DNA from: Solimonas sp. K1W22B-7
GTDB lineage: Bacteria > Pseudomonadota > Gammaproteobacteria > Nevskiales > Nevskiaceae
Length of the DNA: 64,000 nt
Reading direction: 5' to 3'
NCBI RefSeq assembly: GCF_003428335.1
Contig: NZ_CP031704.1
Coordinates: 5,309,343 to 5,373,342, forward strand
In this document: positions 1 to 10,922 of the stretch, one piece after another
Layout: every line of letters begins with the position of its first letter
Position numbering within the stretch: the first letter of the stretch is position 1
The notes under the pieces: generated by a model
Told to the model about the DNA's origin: nothing
Database searches by the model: none
The model's input: only the letters and a program-made list of their open reading frames with translations
Program-made: the position numbers and the translations under genes

Positions 1-1727
<1,727 letters not shown>

Positions 1728-1867
1728 GGGGGGAAGCTTACTCTCCCACTGGGTTTCGCTCACCCCCTGGAACTGGTGACGGATTGGTGGTTTGTGACGG
1801 TTTTTGGATTTGGATTGGGGGAGGCTGGAGCCTTCAATCGGCGGCGCGGTGCGTGACCGCCGCTACT

Positions 1868-1948
1868 GCCCCCTCACCCTGACCCTCTCCCCGCTCGCGG
1901 GGAGAGGGAAATTAAAAACCCCCTCTGCCTTGTCAGGGAGAGGGGGTT
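1868..1948. repeat. Palindromic repeat, CTCTCCCGC type
   Basis: The segment holds CCCTCTCCCCGCTCGCGGGGAG, then a second hairpin made of CCCCCTCTGCC and an AGGGAGAGGGGG arm. It sits between the DUF3570 stop and the ApbE start. It belongs to the same family as 671-805 and could attenuate read-through from DUF3570 to apbE. Confidence 0.7.
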
Positions 1949-1963
1949 GGGACCCGCCAGCGC

Positions 1964-3127
1964 TCAGAACCGGTACGTCGCGCGCAGCTGCACGCTCCAG
2001 TAGTCGATCAGGGCCGGGTTTTCCACATCCACGCTCTTGAGGGCGAAGTCCTTGCTGGCCTTGTAGTACTCCAGGCCACCGCCGAAGGCGAGGGCGCCCA
2101 CGGCTTTGCTGACGTCCACCCGCGCGGACAGGGCGCCGTAGGGGGAGAGGCGGTAGTCGCTGGAGCCGAAGCCGTCGCCGCGCGGGGCGTTGTAGTACGG
2201 GGCGTAGAAGAAGGCCTGGCTCTGGGAGTACCAGCGCAGCGAGGGGATGATGCGCAGGTTGTCGGGCAGGGACTGGGCCCAGGCGACTTCCAGGGTGTGG
2301 GCGTCGATCTCCCAGTCGTCGTGGTAGTAGCGGTAGTCGACATGCACGGCGGCGTTCTGCTGCGTCAGGAAGTGACGCAGCTTGGCGCTGGCGGCCCAGG
2401 ACTGGCGGCCGTCGGGGCGGCTTTCCTGGGCGGTGTTGGCGGTGCTGGTGAGCCAGATGCGCTTGTAGGGGTCGGTGAGGTAGCCGTCGCCCTTCTGGTA
2501 GCTGAGGCTGCCCTGCACCACGGTGTTGGCGTTGAGCACCAGGGCGGCGCCGCCGTAGAGCGTGAGGGTGCTCTTGTCGTCTTCGTCGATGCGGTCGAAG
2601 CCGGTGAGCTGCACGGGCTTGATAGTGTCGCTGGAGTAACCCAGGCCGCCGGTCCAGGTGACGCCGTTCTCGTCGTCTTCCAGCTCCAGCTCGACGCCGG
2701 CGTTGATCGCCTCGTAGTCGTCTTCGGTGGAGTAGCCCAGGGTGAAGGCGGTCTGGAACGGGGCGACCGGCAGGGAATAGGTGCCCTGCAGGTCCACGCG
2801 TTCCTCACGGATGCTGGCGCCGCTCATGACCACCTGCGGCGCGCCGTTGGTGCCGGGCTGGATCCACCAGGGCGAGGCGCCGCTCATGGTTTCGTAGGTG
2901 AGGTTGAGGCCCACGGCGCTGTCGCCCAGCGGGGCGACCACGCGGAACATGTGCGACAGGATCTCGTAGCGCTCGGAGGCGTTGCCGGCCGACTTGGAGC
3001 CGGAGATGTCGCCTTCCTTGTAGTAGCTGAAGAGATAGTCGGACTGCACTTCGGCGGCCAGGGCGACGCCGGGCAGGGCAAGGGCGGCCTGGGTGAGCGC
3101 GGCCAGCGCTTTGGAGGTGTTCTTCAT
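1964..3127 (-). CDS. DUF3570 family outer-membrane beta-barrel protein
   Basis: The 387-residue protein has a signal peptide (MKNTSKALAALTQAALALPG then VALAAEVQ) and a body of alternating amphipathic strands rich in Tyr, Trp and Gly, ending in ...VQLRATYRF with the terminal Phe typical of outer-membrane barrels. The segment MSGASPWWIQP is characteristic of DUF3570. The ATG at 3127 is preferred over an upstream one at 3157, which would overlap the DUF4266 gene. It lies 4 bases after the DUF4266 stop, as the last gene of a tight operon TlpA - DUF4266 - DUF3570. The function of DUF3570 is not known to me. Location and co-occurrence with ApbE suggest an envelope redox or export role, which is inference. 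Confidence 0.88.
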   Translation of the reverse strand: MKNTSKALAALTQAALALPGVALAAEVQSDYLFSYYKEGDISGSKSAGNASERYEILSHMFRVVAPLGDSAVGLNLTYETMSGASPWWIQPGTNGAPQVVMSGASIREERVDLQGTYSLPVAPFQTAFTLGYSTEDDYEAINAGVELELEDDENGVTWTGGLGYSSDTIKPVQLTGFDRIDEDDKSTLTLYGGAALVLNANTVVQGSLSYQKGDGYLTDPYKRIWLTSTANTAQESRPDGRQSWAASAKLRHFLTQQNAAVHVDYRYYHDDWEIDAHTLEVAWAQSLPDNLRIIPSLRWYSQSQAFFYAPYYNAPRGDGFGSSDYRLSPYGALSARVDVSKAVGALAFGGGLEYYKASKDFALKSVDVENPALIDYWSVQLRATYRF

Positions 3128-3131
3128 GTTC

Positions 3132-3359
3132 TTAGTTGCACCCGCAGCCGCCGCCACCGAGGGAGGCGCCGCCGGAAGCGGCTTCCTTGCTGAACTGCAC
3201 GTGCCGCCGGAATTCGGCGGTCAGCGGATCGGGCTCCCAGGCCATTTCGGACTTGGCGAGCGTGCCGCGCTGCCAGGGCTGCACGTCCTGCTTGGTGGTG
3301 GCACAGCCCGACAGCAGCAATGCGGCCAGTACGGCGCCGCTGGTCAACTTCAGCCTCAT
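3132..3359 (-). CDS. DUF4266 family small lipoprotein
   Basis: This 75-residue protein starts with a lipoprotein signal ending in LLLSGC (lipid-modified Cys19). A short charged middle section contains RGTLAKSEMAWEPDPL and the tail is GGASLGGGGCGCN. The Trp-Glu-Pro-Asp core and Gly/Cys-rich C-terminus are the DUF4266 hallmarks. Its start overlaps the TlpA stop by four bases (ATGA), so translation is probably coupled. The two C-terminal cysteines next to a periplasmic thioredoxin gene suggest redox control or cofactor loading of this tail, which is inference. The frame is hidden inside a longer spurious open frame reaching 3941. Confidence 0.85.
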   Translation of the reverse strand: MRLKLTSGAVLAALLLSGCATTKQDVQPWQRGTLAKSEMAWEPDPLTAEFRRHVQFSKEAASGGASLGGGGCGCN

Positions 3360-3850
3360 GATTTCTCCCCTAGGGTCTTGTCGATCAGCGCTTCCAGCGC
3401 CGGCAGATCTGTTGTCCTGAATCCCTCGTGCACGTGGCGCACGATACCGTCCCGTCCGATCAGGTAGCCAGTGGGCATGGTCGGCAGCTCGAAGCGCTCC
3501 GGCCAGCTGCCGCTGGGGTCGTAGACCACCGGGAACGTGACGGGCAGGCGCTTGAGCGCGCGGTCGGCGTCGGCGCGGTCCTGGTCGATGTTGACGCCGA
3601 TCACCACGAAGCCGCGCGAGGCCCATTGCCTGTAGAGCCGCTCGTACTGGGGGATGGCCTGGCGGCAGGGCGCGCACCAGGAGGCCCAGAAGTCGACGTA
3701 GACGACCTTGCCCTTGTACTGCGCCAGGCTCACGGGCTGCTGGCCGGCGTTGGGCGCCACCAGCGGCGGCGCGGCCTCGCCCGCCTTCACGGCGTGGCTC
3801 AGCGGCGAGGCCAGCATCAAGACCAGGGCCAGGCCCAGGGCAACACGCAT
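3356..3850 (-). CDS. TlpA-family periplasmic thioredoxin
   Basis: The 164-residue protein has a signal peptide (MRVALGLALVLMLASPLSHA) and a thioredoxin fold with WCAPC in the context VDFWASWCAPCRQAIP, followed by the TlpA/ResA-type segment VVIGVNIDQD and the cis-proline loop PTMPTGYLI. It should be a periplasmic thiol-disulfide reductase. The ATG at 3850 is preceded by GGAGGAG at ideal spacing; longer versions to 3928 lack a signal peptide. It is the first gene of the TlpA - DUF4266 - DUF3570 operon. Its likely substrates are the C-terminal cysteines of the DUF4266 lipoprotein translated right after it (inference). Confidence 0.92.
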   Translation of the reverse strand: MRVALGLALVLMLASPLSHAVKAGEAAPPLVAPNAGQQPVSLAQYKGKVVYVDFWASWCAPCRQAIPQYERLYRQWASRGFVVIGVNIDQDRADADRALKRLPVTFPVVYDPSGSWPERFELPTMPTGYLIGRDGIVRHVHEGFRTTDLPALEALIDKTLGEKS

Positions 3851-4013
3851 CTGCAGCTCCTCCAGATTGGTTGGCAGGGAGACCCAAGGGGCAACCCGGC
3901 GCGCCATCCCTCTGCGGGGACGGTCCACGACATGATGGCATCCTCGCCGGCCGGCGGCGACGGCGCGATATCCGTATGGGTCAGGCGATTGATAATTGCG
4001 GTCAGAGCCCGTG

Positions 4014-5015
4014 CTAACCGGCCTCCCGGCGGAAGTCCGGGTGGCCGCGGGAGAGGCGGTTGAGGGCGCCGCTCATGGTGCTTTCGCCGTCGGTGATGGC
4101 CAGGCGCAGGCGGCCGCCGGCGTCGGCGATCTGGGCGTCGTAGCACAGTCCCTGGGGGTGGCTGGCGGGCTTGAAGCGCAGCTGCAGGCGCAGCAGGCCT
4201 TCCAGCGGCTCGTCGCCGTAGCGCTGGATGCGGCCGAAGCGGATCGGCAGGGCGCCGGCGTTGCGCAGCTCGCGCGCCCAGACGAAGGCCAGCTGCGGCG
4301 GCACGTCGAGCAGGCCGGGGTCGAACAGCCAGCGGCCACTGGCGTGGCGCTCGCCCAGCAGGCGATGCGGCGAGGAGGGATGCACTTCGGCGTCGATGCC
4401 CGGCGGCGCCAGCGCGGTGATGGCGCGGATGAGATGGAAGCTTTCGCCGTGGAACAGGATCTCGTTGTAGGTGCGCGCGGCGTCGATGGTCACGGCGTCG
4501 GGCAGCGGGTCTTGCTGCAGCAGCGGGCCCTGCGGCAATGCGGCGGAGAGCACGGCGGTGGCGCGGTAGCGCGGCAGCTGGGTGTGGACGTCGATCAGCT
4601 CGACGGTGACGGTGGGGTAGCCGTCGGCGTCGGTGCCCGCGTCGGTGGCGCGCAGGATCACGCGGCGCGGGTTGCGGTTCTCGAAGACGATGCCGGAGAA
4701 CTGCCGCGCGTCGCGCAGCTCGGCGATCTGCCACTGCGGCCAGCCGGCGGCGACGCGCTGGGCCATCAGCTCCAGCGCCACGGCCATGGGCAGCACCGGC
4801 TTGCCGTCGACGACGTGGTCCATCAGGTAGGGGTCGTCCTGCAGGCTCAGGCTCTGTTCCAGCGCGGGCTCGTTGCCCTGCGGCGCGGGGCGCAGCAGCG
4901 GCAGCACCTGGGCCGGGCCGGCGGGGCGTGAGGGGCGCGCGCTGCAGCCGTCGAGGCGCTGGCGCAGTTGCTGGCGGTATTCGCTCAGGCCCGGCGCGGC
5001 GGCGAGCGCGTTCAT
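4014..5015 (-). CDS. Polyketide-synthase-type dehydratase (double-hotdog) protein
   Basis: The stand-alone 333-residue protein resembles the dehydratase domain of polyketide and polyunsaturated-fatty-acid synthases. The first hotdog carries DPYLMDHVVDGKPVLPMA, with His67 in the position of the catalytic histidine and the LP motif. The second carries FDPGLLDVPPQLAFVW, with Asp237 as the likely catalytic acid. No ketosynthase, acyltransferase or ACP is encoded nearby. Its start lies 2 bases after the SDR stop, so the two are co-transcribed. Together an SDR ketoreductase and a dehydratase could perform reduce-then-dehydrate chemistry on a thioester, but the substrate is unknown. Confidence 0.78.
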   Translation of the reverse strand: MNALAAAPGLSEYRQQLRQRLDGCSARPSRPAGPAQVLPLLRPAPQGNEPALEQSLSLQDDPYLMDHVVDGKPVLPMAVALELMAQRVAAGWPQWQIAELRDARQFSGIVFENRNPRRVILRATDAGTDADGYPTVTVELIDVHTQLPRYRATAVLSAALPQGPLLQQDPLPDAVTIDAARTYNEILFHGESFHLIRAITALAPPGIDAEVHPSSPHRLLGERHASGRWLFDPGLLDVPPQLAFVWARELRNAGALPIRFGRIQRYGDEPLEGLLRLQLRFKPASHPQGLCYDAQIADAGGRLRLAITDGESTMSGALNRLSRGHPDFRREAG

Positions 5016-5017
5016 GC

Positions 5018-5773
5018 TCAGCCCCTGGCGCCGTAGCCGCCGTCCACGGCGAGCATGTGGCCGTGGATGTAGCTGGCGGAGGTGGAGCAGAGCCAGACCA
5101 CGGCCTTGGCCACTTCCTCGGCGGCGCCGGTGCGGTTGATCGGCGAGGTGGCGATGACGGTGCGCGGATCGGGATGCGGCCGCGCCAGCACGCGCAGGCC
5201 CATGCCGGCTTCGATCAGCCCGGGGCAGACGGCGTTGATGCGCACGCCCTGCTCGGCGTAGGCGATGGCGGCCGACTTGGTCAGGCCGCAGATGCCGTGC
5301 TTGGTGGCGGTATAGGGCGCGCTCATGCCGCCGCCCACGCCGAACACCGAGGAATTGTTGACGATGCAGCCACCGCCCTGCTCGAGCATGGCGAGGATTT
5401 CGTACTTCATGCAGAGGAAGGTGCCGGTGAGGTTGGTGCGCACCACGCGGTCCCAGTCGGCCTCGTCCACGTCGGCCAATGGCACGCGCAGCGCGGGCAT
5501 GCCGGCGTTGTTGAAGGCGGCGTCGATGCGGCCGAAGCTTTCGCGCAGGCTGCCGATCATCTTCTGCACCTGCGGGCCGTCGCCGATGTCCACGGTGTAG
5601 GCAAAGGCTTCGCCGCCCAGCTCACGCACCGCGGCCACGGTCTCCTCGGCCTGCTCGGCCTTGCGGTCGCAGACGGCGACGCGGTAGCCGGCGCGCGCAA
5701 ACTCGATGCAGGCGACGCGGCCGATGCCGCCGCCACCGCCGGTGACCAGCGCCGTCATGGACGCGGCGTTCAC
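5018..5773 (-). CDS. SDR family NAD(P)-dependent oxidoreductase
   Basis: A classical short-chain dehydrogenase of about 250 residues. It shows TGGGGGIG (nucleotide binding), NNAG, a catalytic Ser in NNSSVFG, YTATKHG (YxxxK) and the C-terminal HGHMLAVDGGYGARG. It begins either with a GTG overlapping the stop of the upstream small gene by four bases (GTGA) or with the ATG at 5758; ribosome-binding sites do not decide this. It probably acts as a cytosolic ketoreductase or alcohol dehydrogenase. Its coupling to the hotdog dehydratase suggests a beta-ketoacyl-type substrate (inference). Confidence 0.92.
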   Translation of the reverse strand: MNAASMTALVTGGGGGIGRVACIEFARAGYRVAVCDRKAEQAEETVAAVRELGGEAFAYTVDIGDGPQVQKMIGSLRESFGRIDAAFNNAGMPALRVPLADVDEADWDRVVRTNLTGTFLCMKYEILAMLEQGGGCIVNNSSVFGVGGGMSAPYTATKHGICGLTKSAAIAYAEQGVRINAVCPGLIEAGMGLRVLARPHPDPRTVIATSPINRTGAAEEVAKAVVWLCSTSASYIHGHMLAVDGGYGARG

Positions 5774-5958
5774 GAGGGCGCGCCTTCGTTGGCGGCGGCT
5801 GCGAGCGGCGCGGGGTGTTCCAGCGAGGCGGCCAGTGCGGCCATGCCGGCGAACAGCAGCCCGGCGATGATGATGGCGCGCAGGCTGAGGCTGCCGGCGG
5901 TGTCGCCGGTGGCTACTTTCTCTACCGCGTGAATGGCTTGACGACGCAGGCGACGCAT
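5770..5958 (-). CDS. Small single-span membrane protein, unknown function
   Basis: This 62-residue protein has an arginine-rich N-terminus (MRRLRRQAIHAV), one hydrophobic span (about residues 26-45, LRAIIIAGLLFAGMAALAAS) and an Ala-rich tail. A GAGGGAACC ribosome-binding site precedes the ATG. Its stop overlaps the SDR GTG start by four bases, which supports it being real and the first gene of the operon. I do not recognise the family. It could be a membrane tether or simply a leader peptide. Confidence 0.6.
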   Translation of the reverse strand: MRRLRRQAIHAVEKVATGDTAGSLSLRAIIIAGLLFAGMAALAASLEHPAPLAAAANEGAPS

Positions 5959-6161
5959 ACCGGTTCCCTCCAGCCCTGGACGGCCGCCTTTTCTCCAGCG
6001 CGACTTCTGAGTGCGCGCATCTTCAGGCGCTGGCTACTGAGTGACCATCGCATTACGTGCCAAGGTCGGGATCATTTGAGGCCAAGCGTTTTGTGCTTGC
6101 CGTGGGGACGAAGAGGCTTGTCTGTGCGGCCTCTGCGGGGTGCGGGGGAGCACGGGCGCGC

Positions 6162-6294
6162 TTGTCTCCCTCTCCCGCTGGCGGGAGAGGGTTGGGGTGA
6201 GGGTGGTGCAGGCCAATAGCGTCACAGCTCGGTTATCTGCCTCAAGCCTCCACCCTCACCCCAGCCCTCTCCCGCCAGCGGGAGAGGGAGACAA
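6162..6294. repeat. Long palindromic repeat with TTGTCTCCCTCTCCCGC arms
   Basis: A 133-base inverted repeat runs from TTGTCTCCCTCTCCCGC to GCGGGAGAGGGAGACAA, with inner complementary blocks (GGTTGGGGTGAGGGTGG and CCACCCTCACCCCAGCC). The right end abuts the stop codon of the cytochrome gene. It accounts for most of the gap 5959-6296, where no gene is seen. It can fold as a near-perfect long hairpin and would end or stabilise the iorA-iorB-cytochrome mRNA. Confidence 0.8.
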
Positions 6295-6296
6295 GA

Positions 6297-6875
6297 TCAG
6301 CAAGGCCCGCCCGCCGCGGCCCAGGCATCCACCGCCTGCATGAACTGCGGATGCGTCAGCGGCGGCAGCGTGCGACCCGCACCGGGGCTCCAGCCCCAGA
6401 GCACCAGCGGGTCCGCGCGCATGTGCTCCACCAGTGCGGCGATGTCCCTGTCGCCGTTGCGGCTGCGATCGATCAGGGTCTGGCAGAGCCGGGTGTTGTC
6501 CAGGCCCTCCCAGCCCATGCTCAGCGGTGCGAGATGCCAGTGCGGCGCACCGGGGACGCGGGCGTGGTCGATGTTGGTTTCCTGGTGGCAGGCGGCGCAG
6601 TGCAGCGTGGGCGCGCCGTGGCCGTTTTCGCCGCGCACGACGTGCTGCGCGTGAGGCACGCGCTCGTCGCCCTGGCGCGGGAAGTCGGTGACGGTGTGGC
6701 AGTTCATGCAGCGCGGGTGCTTGAGGACTTCGGCGATGGGGTCGAAGAGGGTGGCGGCTTGGGTGATAGAGGGAAGCAGCAAGAACAACAGAAGCATCAC
6801 TGCAACCGCGCTTATTACTCCCTCTCCCGCTGGCGGGAGAGGGAGACATGAAGCTGTTCTCTTCGGATCGTGCAT
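6297..6875 (-). CDS. Two-haem-motif c-type cytochrome, partner of the IorAB-like oxidoreductase
   Basis: This 192-residue exported protein has two CxxCH sites (CMNCH and CAACH) after a hydrophobic export segment (VAVMLLLFLLLPSITQA). The spacing of the motifs and the context ...HPRCMNCHTVTDFPRQGD... match the small cytochromes encoded beside isoquinoline-1-oxidoreductase-type enzymes, where they take electrons from the Mo/Fe-S enzyme. The ATG at 6875 follows the iorB stop by 2 bases. A later ATG at 6797 would leave a signal peptide with no basic residues. Between the two ATGs the codons are supplied by a dispersed palindromic repeat (6818-6847), giving the odd stretch LPLPPAGEG. The mature part is unaffected. 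Confidence 0.85.
   Translation of the reverse strand: MHDPKRTASCLPLPPAGEGVISAVAVMLLLFLLLPSITQAATLFDPIAEVLKHPRCMNCHTVTDFPRQGDERVPHAQHVVRGENGHGAPTLHCAACHQETNIDHARVPGAPHWHLAPLSMGWEGLDNTRLCQTLIDRSRNGDRDIAALVEHMRADPLVLWGWSPGAGRTLPPLTHPQFMQAVDAWAAAGGPC
6818..6847. repeat. Palindromic repeat inside the cytochrome N-terminal coding region
   Basis: CTCCCTCTCCCGC, then TG, then GCGGGAGAGGGAGAC is the same core as the arms of 6162-6294. Here it is read in frame and encodes the n-region of the cytochrome signal peptide. Confidence 0.8.
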
Positions 6876-6877
6876 GA

Positions 6878-9079
<2,202 letters not shown>

Positions 9080-9080
9080 T

Positions 9081-9536
9081 TCAGAGGTCCCCGGCGACGC
9101 GGTGGATGGCGGCGCGAATGCGCGTGTACATGCCGCAGCGGCAGAGGTTGCCGGACATGGCCTGGTCGATGTCGCGGTCGCTGGGATGCGGGATGCGCTC
9201 CAGCAATGCGGCGGCGGCCATCACCTGGCCGGACTGGCAGTAGCCGCATTGCGGCACGTTCATCTCGACCCAGGCGGCCTGCACGCGGCGGCCGATCTCG
9301 CTGGCACCGATGCCTTCGACGGTGGTGATGTCGCGGTTCTCCAGCGTGCCGCAGGGCAGGACGCAGGCGCGCGCGGGCTGGCCGTCCACATGCACGGTGC
9401 AGGCACCGCAGAGCGCGCGGCCGCAGCCGTACTTGGTGCCGGTGAGGCGCAGGTCGTCGCGCAGCACCCACAGCAGGGGCTTGTCGGCGGGGGCGTCGAC
9501 TGCGTGGGCGTCGCCGTTGATTCGGAGGGTCGGCAT
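9081..9536 (-). CDS. iorA: Isoquinoline 1-oxidoreductase-like [2Fe-2S] (small) subunit
   Basis: The 151-residue iron-sulfur subunit has a plant-ferredoxin-type N-terminal cluster ([15 protein letters not shown] with a later Cys in RACVLPC). Its C-terminal helical domain binds a second cluster through CGYCQSGQ and NLCRCGMY. It passes electrons from the molybdenum centre of IorB outward. The length and motif order fit IorA. It is the first gene of the iorA-iorB-cytochrome operon and has no signal peptide, so it is expected to be exported together with the Tat-signal-bearing IorB. Confidence 0.93.
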   Translation of the reverse strand: MPTLRINGDAHAVDAPADKPLLWVLRDDLRLTGTKYGCGRALCGACTVHVDGQPARACVLPCGTLENRDITTVEGIGASEIGRRVQAAWVEMNVPQCGYCQSGQVMAAAALLERIPHPSDRDIDQAMSGNLCRCGMYTRIRAAIHRVAGDL

Positions 9537-9714
9537 CGGTTCGGTCTTCGGACAGCGAATGCTCGCCCCTGCGTGCGGGCCCGCCCAGGCGGCGGGCGGA
9601 CAGGCGGTTGATATTGGCGGTCAGCTACGGGGACTATCCGCTGGCTGCGGCCGGCCGGCCATTTCCGCAAGGGCCAAGTGGGGTTGCAGGAAGGGGCAGT
9701 TCGGAGCTTTTCAA

Positions 9715-9788
9715 TGTAGGAGCGGCTGTCAGCCGCGATCGCCGGTGATCATGATGACCGACCTTCGCGGCTGACAGCCGCTCCTACA
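9715..9788. repeat. Dispersed inverted repeat, GTAGGAGCGGCT type
   Basis: TGTAGGAGCGGCTGTCAGCC and its complement (GGCTGACAGCCGCTCCTACA) form long arms around a loop near 9735-9768. Relatives are at 17248-17316, 42982-43009, 47194-47257, 47275-47330 and 61299-61363. It sits in the 272-base gap between iorA and the propeller lipoprotein; I see nothing else in that gap. Confidence 0.85.
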
Positions 9789-9808
9789 AAAGACGGGGTG
9801 GCTCTTCC

Positions 9809-10849
9809 TTACGGAGCCTTGCGCCGGAACACCGACAGCGCATTGCCGTTGTCGGACTGCCCCTCGCCCAGCAACCCGCGCTCGGCGATGACGATATCGG
9901 TCGGCTGGAACATCGGCGGGCGGCCGTAGGTGATGGCGGCGGGGCCGTCGAAGATCGGGCCGGAGTTGGCCAGCAGCTTGCCGCTGAGGTCGAACATCAG
10001 CAGGCTGTTGAGGAAGTTGTTGGCGATCAGCAGGCGGTCGCCGATCACCTCGATGTCGTCGTAGGTGGCCTGGCTGCTGGCGACGCGGCGCAGTTCGCCG
10101 ACCGTGCCATCCGGACTGACGTCGAAGGCATGCACGGCGGACAGCGTCAGGCCGCTGCTGAGATAACCGACGATGTAGAAGGTGTTGCCCTTGAGCACCA
10201 GGCCGTTGGCGCCAGGCAGCTCCAGCAGGCCGTTGGGACCGAGCAGGCGCAGGCCGAAGACCTTCTCCTCGTCCAGCACCTTGAAGGGGTCCCTGGGGTC
10301 GATGTGGGTGCGCACCACCGAGGTCAGCGTGACCAGGTCCGGCATCGGGCCGCTGGTGGAGTAGAGCGCGCCATCGGGGCCGAAGGCCAGGCCGTTGGGC
10401 GTGGGGTAGCCCTTGTACTGGTGGATCTTGCTCAGGCGCATGCTGGCGGTGGGACCGAGCCGCGCGGCCCAGAGGCCGCGGCCGGTTTCGTCGTTCATGT
10501 AGAGCACGCCGTCGCGGATCGCCAGGCCCCCGAGCGACTGGCTGTGCTCGCCGTCGGCCGGGATCGCCACGGCCTCGAAGCTGCCGTCGGCGTGCCTGAT
10601 GATCTCGTACAGCTCCCAGCCGGTGACGAACAAGCGGCCGTCATCGGTGAAGATCAGGTTCTCGGCCTCGGGCACATGGGCCAGCACTTCCTTCTCGCCA
10701 CAATCCTCGGTGATGCACAGCCGCTTGGGGTCGGGCTCCGCGTTGCCGCCGCCGGGGGATGAATCGCCGCTGCCGCCGCAGGCAGCGAGCAGCAGCGCGG
10801 ACAGGGCCAGCGCGCAGATTCGTGATGAGGACTTCAAGGCTCTCTCCAC
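9809..10849 (-). CDS. Secreted beta-propeller lipoprotein, SMP-30/gluconolactonase-like
   Basis: A 346-residue lipoprotein (lipobox LLLAAC followed by a GGSGDSSPGGG linker). The body has repeated propeller-blade motifs such as ENLIFTDDGRLFVTGW, GLAFGPDGALYSTSG and DDIEVIGDRLLIANNFLN. This pattern is that of SMP-30/gluconolactonase/LRE-like or strictosidine-synthase-like six-bladed propellers. The annotated start is a GTG. A TTG four codons later (10837) follows GGTGGAGAGA at better spacing and may be the true start. The next gene downstream in the same direction is iorA after a repeat, so it is probably transcribed alone or after the lipase. The substrate is unknown. Confidence 0.78.
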   Translation of the reverse strand: MERALKSSSRICALALSALLLAACGGSGDSSPGGGNAEPDPKRLCITEDCGEKEVLAHVPEAENLIFTDDGRLFVTGWELYEIIRHADGSFEAVAIPADGEHSQSLGGLAIRDGVLYMNDETGRGLWAARLGPTASMRLSKIHQYKGYPTPNGLAFGPDGALYSTSGPMPDLVTLTSVVRTHIDPRDPFKVLDEEKVFGLRLLGPNGLLELPGANGLVLKGNTFYIVGYLSSGLTLSAVHAFDVSPDGTVGELRRVASSQATYDDIEVIGDRLLIANNFLNSLLMFDLSGKLLANSGPIFDGPAAITYGRPPMFQPTDIVIAERGLLGEGQSDNGNALSVFRRKAP

Positions 10850-10922
10850 CCTATGTCGTTATGCCCGCCAGCTTTGGCCGGCAAGGGCCGGCATGCAATT
10901 GCCTGGCGGCCAGGCCTGGCTG

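Noticed and set aside
2297..3193. Plus-strand open frame opposite the DUF3570 gene
   Set aside because: It is antisense to a gene with a signal peptide, barrel pattern and operon context, and has no ribosome-binding site of its own.
3132..3359. DUF4266 protein as a RiPP precursor because of its GGGGCGCN tail
   Set aside because: It has a lipoprotein signal and lipobox, which do not suit a cytosolic precursor. No modification enzyme of RiPP type is present.
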